Source of the DNA: Candidatus Thorarchaeota archaeon
GTDB taxonomy: Archaea; Asgardarchaeota; Thorarchaeia; Thorarchaeales; Thorarchaeaceae
DNA length: 31,763 bases
NCBI GenBank assembly: GCA_011365025.1
Contig: RDOF01000031.1
Location: forward strand, 1-31,763
Reading direction: 5' to 3'
Shown: piece by piece, positions 25,531-31,763 of the stretch
How positions within the stretch are numbered: position 1 is the stretch's first letter
Layout: each line of letters begins with the position of its first letter
Position numbers and translations under genes: made by a program
Notes under the pieces: generated by a model
What the model saw: only the letters and a program-made list of their open reading frames with translations
Database searches by the model: none
What the model was told of the DNA's origin: nothing

Positions 25531-27200
25531 TGGATGATAAGGAGCGTCTAGCTAAGGCAGAGAAACGTTGGAGTGAGTTCACCGTAGATGAGACCCTTTC
25601 CAAATTCCCTGAACGGGCAGATGAGTTCAAAACAATATCAGGACTACCCGTGAAGCGCCTCTATTCTCCGCTTGATGTTTCTGACCTTGATTACGAACGC
25701 GATTTGGCGTTTCCAGGTGAGTTTCCATTTACGCGCGGCGTCCAGCCAACAATGTATAGAGGCCGATTCTGGACTATGCGCCAGTACAGTGGGTTTGCCA
25801 CTGCTAGAGAAACAAACGAGCGCTTCCGTTTTCTGCTCGAGCAAGGTCAGACTGGTCTTTCAATTGCCTTTGATCTTCCCACTCAGATTGGCTATGACTC
25901 TGATGACCCACTAGCATGTGGCGAGGTAGGAAAGGTCGGCGTTGCCATTGATACCCTTGCTGACATGGAGGTCTTGTTTGATTCAATTCCTCTGGACAAA
26001 GTCAGTACCTCTATGACCATTAACGCACCTGCATCAGTGCTTCTTGCAATGTATATTGCAGTGGCCGAAAAACAAGGTGTCCCGATGGTCAAGCTACGCG
26101 GAACGATTCAGAACGATATCTTGAAGGAGTTTGTCGCGCGTGGCACATACATATTTCCACCCCAACCCTCAATGCGGCTAATCACTGATATTTTCAGTTT
26201 CTGCGGCGAGCACCTTCCTCTCTTTAACACGATATCCATATCGGGGTATCACATAAGGGAGGCCGGCTCCACCGCGGTTCAGGAGGTCGCATTTACCATT
26301 GCGAATGGAATTGCCTACGTTGAGGCGGCAATAAAAGCAGGCTTGGATGTAGATTCTTTTGCACCACGCCTGTCTTTCTTCTTCGGTAGTCATTCGGACT
26401 TCTTCGAGGAGATTGCCAAATTTAGAGCGGCTCGGCGGCTTTGGGCCAAATTGATGAAGGAACGATTCGGAGCTGAGGAAGAAAGGTCCCTCATGATGCG
26501 CTTTCATACACAAACGGCTGGGTGTACCCTAACCGCCCAGCAACCGGATAACAACGTTGTGCGGGTCACGCTTCAGGCGCTTCAGGCAGTTTTGGGAGGA
26601 ACGCAGTCTCTGCACACCAATTCGCGTGATGAGGCTCTTTCTCTTCCAACAAGAGAATCGGTGCAGATTGCTCTTCGCACTCAACAGATCATTGCCCACG
26701 AAAGCGGTGTCGGGGATACAATTGATCCTCTTGCGGGTTCCTATTTCGTAGAGTCACTCACAAACGAAATCGAGGCCCGCGCACTGAAGTACATCGAGGA
26801 AATTGATGGGCTCGGCGGCTCTGCGGTGGCCATTGAGAAAGGCTACATTCAGCGCGAGATTCATGAAAGCGCCTATCAATTTCAGCGTGATGTGGATCGG
26901 AAAGGCAGAATTGTCGTTGGGGTGAACGAATTCGCCGTTGAAGAAGAACAAGCTTTTGATTACCTGCGTGTGGACCCAAAGGCCGAAGAAGACCAAGTCG
27001 CCCGCCTCAATAGGATTAGAGATGAACGCAACAACCGCGCCGTTGAACAATCATTGGAGTTGCTTGAAACCACAGCAAAGGGGTCTGGCAATCTGATGCC
27101 AGCAATTCTTGCTGCAGTGAAGATCTATGCCACACTCGGTGAGATCTGTGGAGTCCTAAGAGGAGTCTTTGGGGAATATAAGGCTCCTGACATTCTTTGA
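25527..27200 (+). CDS. mcmA1: Methylmalonyl-CoA mutase, large catalytic subunit
   Basis: 557 residues, normal for the separate catalytic subunit (PF01642). '[25 protein letters not shown]', '[10 protein letters not shown]', '[11 protein letters not shown]', '[16 protein letters not shown]' and '[10 protein letters not shown]' are the substrate and radical-pocket motifs. It interconverts methylmalonyl-CoA and succinyl-CoA with adenosylcobalamin. The B12 domain is absent from its C-terminus, as expected for the split form. It overlaps meaB by 4 nt (ATG at 25527 or 25530) and the epimerase follows 11 nt after it. Confidence 0.95.
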   Translation: MMDDKERLAKAEKRWSEFTVDETLSKFPERADEFKTISGLPVKRLYSPLDVSDLDYERDLAFPGEFPFTRGVQPTMYRGRFWTMRQYSGFATARETNERFRFLLEQGQTGLSIAFDLPTQIGYDSDDPLACGEVGKVGVAIDTLADMEVLFDSIPLDKVSTSMTINAPASVLLAMYIAVAEKQGVPMVKLRGTIQNDILKEFVARGTYIFPPQPSMRLITDIFSFCGEHLPLFNTISISGYHIREAGSTAVQEVAFTIANGIAYVEAAIKAGLDVDSFAPRLSFFFGSHSDFFEEIAKFRAARRLWAKLMKERFGAEEERSLMMRFHTQTAGCTLTAQQPDNNVVRVTLQALQAVLGGTQSLHTNSRDEALSLPTRESVQIALRTQQIIAHESGVGDTIDPLAGSYFVESLTNEIEARALKYIEEIDGLGGSAVAIEKGYIQREIHESAYQFQRDVDRKGRIVVGVNEFAVEEEQAFDYLRVDPKAEEDQVARLNRIRDERNNRAVEQSLELLETTAKGSGNLMPAILAAVKIYATLGEICGVLRGVFGEYKAPDIL

Positions 27201-27211
27201 GGGATTACTAG

Positions 27212-27616
27212 ATGACCGTTGAGAGAATTGACCATATCGGAATTGCGGTGGAGCACATTGAAGAAATGCTTCCTTACTACAGGGACAGCTTGGGGCTTGA
27301 GTACAAGGGCTCCGAGGAAGTGATCGAGCAAAAGGTGAAGGTCGCTTTTCTTCAAATTGGAGAGAGCCGCATTGAACTGCTTGAACCCACCTCGGAAGAT
27401 AGTCCCGTTGCGAAATTCCTATCCAAACGTGGTCCTGGAGTTCACCACATAGCAGTCAAAGTCGAGGATATTGAGAAGGCATTAAGACGCCACGAAGAAA
27501 ACGGTGCTCTCCTGATCGATAAAGAGCCACGTATTGGTGCTCACAATATGCGGATTGCGTTTATTCACCCCAAGTGTACTGGGGGGGTGCTAATCGAGCT
27601 CTGCCAAGAGCCCTAG
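27212..27616 (+). CDS. mce: Methylmalonyl-CoA epimerase
   Basis: 134 residues, a two-unit glyoxalase/vicinal-oxygen-chelate fold. 'IDHIGIAVEHIEE' (His8), 'GPGVHHIAVKV' (His78/79) and 'GGVLIELCQ' (Glu129) provide the metal ligands of the epimerase. It interconverts the 2R and 2S forms so the mutase can act. The ATG lies 11 nt after the mutase stop with GAGGG upstream. It is convergent with threonine aldolase, only 11 nt from its stop. Confidence 0.93.
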   Translation: MTVERIDHIGIAVEHIEEMLPYYRDSLGLEYKGSEEVIEQKVKVAFLQIGESRIELLEPTSEDSPVAKFLSKRGPGVHHIAVKVEDIEKALRRHEENGALLIDKEPRIGAHNMRIAFIHPKCTGGVLIELCQEP

Positions 27617-27627
27617 CACTCAGTCCA

Positions 27628-28674
27628 CTAAGTGCTTCCAGCAAGTATCTCGGTCACGGCTTCTGCTGTTCTCAGGATGTCTTCTTTGGACACCATGCGA
27701 TGAGTTACTAATCTTGCTCTTGTTCCATATGCACCATAAATCAGGATGTTTCGTTTTTTCAGCTCCTGAGCTAGCTTTGGAACATCCACTTCGAAGTTTT
27801 GAAGGCCAATGAAAATAATGTTCGTTTCAGGCTCTTTGAGTTCCAAACCTGGGATCTTGGATAGATGACTGTAGAGGAGCTTTGCATTGACGTGGTCTTC
27901 CTTCAGCCTGTCAACCATCTTCTCAAGTGCAACGATTCCTGGAGCCGCAATAATACCCGCCTGACGCATTCCTCCGCCCAGTTTCTTTCTCAGTTTATGC
28001 GCATCGTGAATGAACTCCTCAGTTCCAGCCACAATGGAGCCTATTGGTGCTGAGAGCCCTTTGCTTAAGCAAATCTGAACACTATCAGTATCGGCAACAA
28101 GCTTCTTTGCAGGAACATTCAGAGCAACGGCAGCATTGAACAAACGAGCTCCATCGCAATGAATCCGTAGGTTGTACTGTCGTGCAACCTCTGCCAACTC
28201 CTTGACTTGCTGGGGAGTCGTGACTGTTCCGCCGGCGTAATTGTGTGTGTTCTCCACCACAACCATTCCCGATCGAGGATAGTGTGCATCATCTGGTCTT
28301 ATGGCATCCCTCAGGGTTTCTGGGAGGATATAGCCATTGACACCTTTGACTGGTCTTGGATAAAGTCCTCCCAATACTGACATCGCGCCACCCTCGAACA
28401 TGAAGGTATGTGACTGCTCTTCAACTATGATCTCATCGCCACGCTTGGTTTGGGCAAGTAGGGATATGACATTGCCTTGGGTTCCTGAGGTCACCAAGAG
28501 AGCTGCCTCTTTACCTAGTATTCGAGCCGCCTTCTCCTGAAGCTCATTGACAACCTCATCCTCCCCTATAACGTCATCACCAAATCTGTCTTCTTTGTGA
28601 GCGTTGAGAATGGCCTGTATCATCTCATCTGTGGGTTTGGTCACCGTGTCACTGCGAAGGTCAATGGTCTTCAT
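27628..28674 (-). CDS. ltaE: Low-specificity L-threonine aldolase
   Basis: 348 residues, PLP fold-type I beta-eliminating lyase family (PF01212). Begins 'DLRSDTVTKPTDEM', with 'NTHNYAGGTV', 'HCDGARLFNAAVAL' and 'CLSKGLSAPIGS' (Lys205 as PLP Schiff-base Lys). It cleaves L-threonine or allo-threonine to glycine and acetaldehyde. Length is normal. A TATA-like CTAAAAC region ~28 nt upstream suggests a leaderless transcript. It is a single gene, convergent with mce. Confidence 0.93.
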   Translation of the reverse strand: MKTIDLRSDTVTKPTDEMIQAILNAHKEDRFGDDVIGEDEVVNELQEKAARILGKEAALLVTSGTQGNVISLLAQTKRGDEIIVEEQSHTFMFEGGAMSVLGGLYPRPVKGVNGYILPETLRDAIRPDDAHYPRSGMVVVENTHNYAGGTVTTPQQVKELAEVARQYNLRIHCDGARLFNAAVALNVPAKKLVADTDSVQICLSKGLSAPIGSIVAGTEEFIHDAHKLRKKLGGGMRQAGIIAAPGIVALEKMVDRLKEDHVNAKLLYSHLSKIPGLELKEPETNIIFIGLQNFEVDVPKLAQELKKRNILIYGAYGTRARLVTHRMVSKEDILRTAEAVTEILAGST

Positions 28675-28785
28675 AGGACAAAATCCGTATGCAGTTCAGT
28701 TTTAGCCTTGCGGTACGTGCTCAAAGGGCAACGAATAAAGGGAATAACGATTTCGCGATAAAAGACAATCCATTCTGAGGACTGT

Positions 28786-30084
28786 GTGCCATTGACCGAA
28801 GAACGCAAACTGGGCTACTTGGACAAGGTACGTCTTTTCAAGAAGGATGCCCGTTTGTGGATTGCTATCAATGCAATGAATTCCTTTGCCTTTGGCGTAA
28901 GCAATGTGGTCTTCAATCTCTATATGGTCAGCCTGCCTTCCTTTGAGGAGGACTTTCTAGGGTTCTTTCTCTCTGTATCGATGTTTGCCACGGCTCTGGT
29001 TGCGGTCCCGGCGGGAATGCTAACCGATAGAAGAAGCCGAAAAAGCATAATCATGATTGCCAGCTTGATTTCTCTTCTCATGGTGTTCATTCAATACACC
29101 ATGATTGAGCCGACCCCATTGATTTTCTCACAGATACTTCTCGGACTGGCAAATGGTTTCACTCAAGTCGCCTGGGGTCCATATGTCACTGACCTTTCTA
29201 CGTCCGAAGAACGCGCACATCTCTTTGGGTTCAGTAGCGGTATCTCTCTCCTTACAGTCCTCGCGGGTAATCTCCTAGGCGGCTACCTGCCCGGTTTCTT
29301 CCTAGGCTTTCTTGGCTCCTCCACGACTCAAGTCTGGGCTTATCGATACACCCTCTGGTTTAGTCTTGTTCCATTAGCCATTGCTTTCATTACCCTCCTT
29401 TCCATGTCGAAGGATTCCGTATTGGAGTTCAAGCTGGAGATAAGCTTCAAGAATGTGTCAAATTGGGGATTCATCGGCAAATACACCTCCTCTGTTTCAG
29501 CAATTGGTCTGGGAGCTGGCATGATTGTGCTGTTCTTCAACCTCTTCTTCAAGAATGAGTTCCAAGCGGGAGACGATCTCATCGGTGTAATCTTTGGAAT
29601 AAACACAATCATCCTCGCATTAGGTAATTTCAGTGCTCCGGCCCTTGCAGACCGTTTCGGGAAGGTACGCACCATTATGTTCACAGAAGCTCTATCTATT
29701 CCATTTCTCCTTATGATTTCGTGGGCTCCCACAATCTACCTTGCAGTTGCTGCCTATGTTGCAAGGAACGTTTTGATGAACATGGCCGGCCCGGTCTCAT
29801 CTGCCTTCTTCATGGAGGGACTAAGAAAGGAGGAACGGGCAACAGCCACTGGTGTTGTTAGGTCTGGGGACTCCTTTGTCAGAGGGGTTGCTGCGAACAT
29901 AGGTGGCGCATTGCTAGCCGCTGGGTTTTACAGGCTTCCCTATCTCCTAGTGGCTGGGCTCTATGTTCTGGGTATTGCTCTGTTTTACTCCTTTTTCAAG
30001 AATAAGGAGAAGGAGCTGGAGCTTTTGCGATTGGCTGAAGTGAAGAAGGAGCGGCCTCCAGAGGGAGCTCCTGATATCACCTAA
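28786..30084 (+). CDS. MFS transporter
   Basis: 432 residues, about twelve membrane helices in two sets of six with a central cytosolic loop. 'GMLTDRRSRKSI' after helix 2 is the MFS signature (G-x-x-x-D-R-x-x-R-K), repeated as 'PALADRFGKVRT' in the second half. The charged C-terminal tail (KNKEKELELLRL...) is cytosolic. Substrate unknown. The GTG start at 28786 has a GAGG 5 nt upstream. It is divergent from threonine aldolase (111 bp between). Confidence 0.85.
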   Translation: MPLTEERKLGYLDKVRLFKKDARLWIAINAMNSFAFGVSNVVFNLYMVSLPSFEEDFLGFFLSVSMFATALVAVPAGMLTDRRSRKSIIMIASLISLLMVFIQYTMIEPTPLIFSQILLGLANGFTQVAWGPYVTDLSTSEERAHLFGFSSGISLLTVLAGNLLGGYLPGFFLGFLGSSTTQVWAYRYTLWFSLVPLAIAFITLLSMSKDSVLEFKLEISFKNVSNWGFIGKYTSSVSAIGLGAGMIVLFFNLFFKNEFQAGDDLIGVIFGINTIILALGNFSAPALADRFGKVRTIMFTEALSIPFLLMISWAPTIYLAVAAYVARNVLMNMAGPVSSAFFMEGLRKEERATATGVVRSGDSFVRGVAANIGGALLAAGFYRLPYLLVAGLYVLGIALFYSFFKNKEKELELLRLAEVKKERPPEGAPDIT

Positions 30085-30168
30085 ATCTGCTGTACCTTTG
30101 CCTGGCTAATATGGCATGTCCTGGTTCCTAGAATATCCAAGGATAACGTCGGACCTCTTTGCCTTTGC

Positions 30169-30369
30169 TTAGTGGTTTGGAGGTTCTTTCTTGTCGCTCT
30201 TTCTTGGAAGGGCGGTGCTTGCAGGCTTCTTGGACGACCGTTGGCCTTCTCTTGCTTCTGCAATCAACAAGAGGCTCAAGGAGTGCCGCGGATCCACTGG
30301 GTCCAAGGGTGGAATCCCTTCACACCATCTCCAATTCGCTTCGTTGTTCACTTCAGCTTCTGCTGACAT
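30169..30369 (-). CDS. Possible small protein with Lys/Pro-rich tail
   Basis: A 66-residue frame with an AGGAG about 7 nt before the ATG at 30369, good codon use (GAA, AAG), an acidic start (MSAEAEVNNEANWRW) and a basic tail (KKPASTALPRKSDKKEPPNH). No domain is seen. The overlapping plus-strand frames have no such ribosome site. The rest of the 30085-30621 gap is AT-rich at 30500-30600 with an 8-bp inverted repeat (ATTTTAAT 30522-30529 / ATTAAAAT 30543-30550). Confidence 0.4.
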   Translation of the reverse strand: MSAEAEVNNEANWRWCEGIPPLDPVDPRHSLSLLLIAEAREGQRSSKKPASTALPRKSDKKEPPNH

Positions 30370-30621
30370 CTTGCTCTCCTGACAGCCCTGCTTATCCCTA
30401 TCAGACTGTCACGTATACTACGGAAGAATTTGGTCTAAGGTCTATGTACCGAAGTACTGAGAATATCATAGCTGCTCTCCCAGTCAAAAAGCAATTCTAA
30501 ATGCCCCCCGAACAAAAATTGATTTTAATATCCTTCTTGAGAATTAAAATGATATCAATAATTACTTATTCACAGCATAATTGCCTAAATATGCACTAAT
30601 CAAGAAAGCAATACAGTCGCA

Positions 30622-31299
30622 CTAGAGTGCTTCCCTAACAAGGGGCTGTGTGCACTGCGGACCGGTATTGGTTGGGGAGTTGACGTATGTCGAAACTTCA
30701 TAGGCTTCCATTAAATCGCTGGGATAAGGGGATAGAAAGGCCTTCATTGCCGCGAGGTCTTCGTTCTCTGGATTTAGCCAAAATTCCTCGTTCTCCTGCT
30801 TGAGAATTACTGGCATTCGGTCATGAATCGGGGTCAGCAGCTCATTGGGGCTCGTCGTGACTATGGAGCAGCTCAGGATGGTCTTGTCAGTTGGAGTTTT
30901 CCAGTGGCTGTAGATGCCTGCAAAGGCGAAGGGTCCCTTTGTCTTCAGGCGAATGTGCATGGGTCTCTTAATCTTGCCAAGCTTTTGCCATTCATAAAAG
31001 CCGGTGGAAAGTATAAGGCATCTCTTCTCCTTGAAGGAGTTGATGAATACGCGCTTCTGATCCAGCGTTTCTGCTCGCGCGTTTATCATCCTGTTACCAA
31101 TCTTCGGGTCTTTTGCCCAGAAGGGGATGAGGCCCCAGCGCATACCTACGAGCTTCGTTCCCGAGTCGTATACAACAACCGCCACTTGTTGAGTAGGGGC
31201 AATGTTGTATTTCGGTACTACTTCGTATTCAAATGTCTTGATTCCAAATCTATCTTGAACCTCTTTCTTGTGTGTAAGGAAGTTAAATCGGCCGCACAT
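30622..31299 (-). CDS. yedK: SRAP-domain protein (YedK/HMCES family)
   Basis: 225 residues. Met-Cys2-Gly-Arg at the N-terminus, Asn73 in 'MINARAET', Glu103 in 'GFYEW' and His159 in 'PIHDRMPVIL' are all present, the full active site of the SOS-response-associated peptidase family (PF02586). After Met removal Cys2 crosslinks to abasic sites in single-stranded DNA, protecting them during repair or replication. Length matches the family. No Shine-Dalgarno is seen. It is divergent from the DUF72 gene. Confidence 0.93.
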   Translation of the reverse strand: MCGRFNFLTHKKEVQDRFGIKTFEYEVVPKYNIAPTQQVAVVVYDSGTKLVGMRWGLIPFWAKDPKIGNRMINARAETLDQKRVFINSFKEKRCLILSTGFYEWQKLGKIKRPMHIRLKTKGPFAFAGIYSHWKTPTDKTILSCSIVTTSPNELLTPIHDRMPVILKQENEEFWLNPENEDLAAMKAFLSPYPSDLMEAYEVSTYVNSPTNTGPQCTQPLVREAL

Positions 31300-31411
31300 T
31301 CCATTACATTTAGGGAATAAGGGAGTAAAAGGATTGGGCTAGGTGAAAAAACGCCTGGTTTCCGACTCCATAAGATTGAAACGCAACGGGAAGGTTTGAT
31401 TTTTGAGTTCG

Positions 31412-31763
31412 ATGCGAAAGGGTCTGCATATCGGTACTTGCGGCTAGTCCTATCCTGAATGGAAAGGTATCTTCTACTCCTCTAACACGGGCCTTATTCA
31501 CCAATACTTGACCTATTTCGATGTTGCAGAAATTAACGCAACTTTCTATGGGCCTCTTAAGGAGGATTTTATGGAATTCCTAAGAATGGAACTCAACCCT
31601 GAGAAGTTCTTCACTGCGAAGATTCCGCATATGATTACACATGGCAGCAGGCTTGAACTACGAACCGAGGCAGGTCCCTTTCTCTCAGACTTCCTAGGCA
31701 AGACGAAAGCTATGATTGGACGAGTCGAGGCGCTGCTCATTCAGCTGCCTCCATGGGACTTTG
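31412..31763 (+). pseudogene. DUF72 (YecE-like) gene with amber stop at the conserved Trp, 3' end off window
   Basis: From the ATG at 31412 the frame reads MRKGLHIGTCG then TAG (31445-31447), then SYPEWKGIFY and on without a stop to the window edge ('YFDVAEINATFYGP', 'FFTAKIPHMITH', 'ALLIQLPPW'). DUF72 (PF01904) proteins carry 'GTSGWSYPEWKG' at this place, so the TAG replaces the invariant Trp (TGG) by a single G-to-A change. An in-frame TGA at 31397 shows the start is not much further upstream. This is either a nonsense pseudogene, a base-call error or a readthrough. DUF72 is a TIM-barrel family of unclear function. Confidence 0.8.

Noticed and set aside
30159..30500. 113-codon plus-strand frame
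   Set aside because: Ser/Leu/Cys-rich composition, no ribosome site; overlaps the better minus-strand candidate.
31445..31447. TAG as a pyrrolysine codon
   Set aside because: The position is a conserved Trp in DUF72, the change is one base from TGG, and no Pyl genes are in the window.

Overview
The window looks archaeal and most resembles an Asgard-type genome, possibly Thorarchaeia-like. That lineage call is inference. The archaeal signs are an F420-type luciferase-fold oxidoreductase, a split methylmalonyl-CoA mutase (separate catalytic and B12 subunits), TATA-like boxes close to start codons, and several surface proteins made of a signal peptide, an ectodomain, often a Thr-rich stalk, and one C-terminal membrane anchor with a basic tail. 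I see no rRNA, tRNA, CRISPR array, insertion sequence or prophage.

Left part (1-8.2 kb): the 3' part of a DUF998-like membrane protein; a large beta-helix surface protein; an LLM oxidoreductase; two small membrane proteins, one followed in frame after a single stop codon by a 29-residue zinc ribbon; an anchored class-I glutamine-amidotransferase-like protein (Cys-His-Glu present); and an uncharacterised membrane protein flanked by two near-identical terminator hairpins.

Centre (8.2-20.6 kb): a two-gene oxidoreductase operon (FAD oxidase plus a CCG-domain Fe-S protein of HdrD/GlpC type); a small TPR gene that appears frameshifted; a membrane-attached leucine-rich-repeat protein; a seven-repeat propeller-like surface protein; a small possible winged-helix protein; an MFS transporter; a short conserved hypothetical protein; a second amidotransferase-like surface protein whose nucleophile Cys is replaced by Arg; and a VIT plus vWA surface protein resembling inter-alpha-trypsin-inhibitor heavy chains.

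Right part (20.7-31.8 kb): two class-I CoA-transferase subunits, a HAD hydrolase, a helical hypothetical protein and a TPR protein, then a methylmalonyl-CoA module (B12 subunit, MeaB-type GTPase, large subunit, epimerase). Together these suggest acyl-CoA handling through succinyl-/methylmalonyl-/propionyl-CoA. Threonine aldolase, a second MFS transporter, an SRAP-domain DNA-repair protein and a DUF72 gene with an amber stop at its conserved Trp follow.

The most notable points are the active/inactive pair of anchored amidotransferase-like proteins within a set of five anchored surface proteins, and three gene-disrupting or gene-splitting signals (stop before the zinc ribbon, TPR frameshift, DUF72 amber codon). 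Each of these needs read-level or comparative checking.
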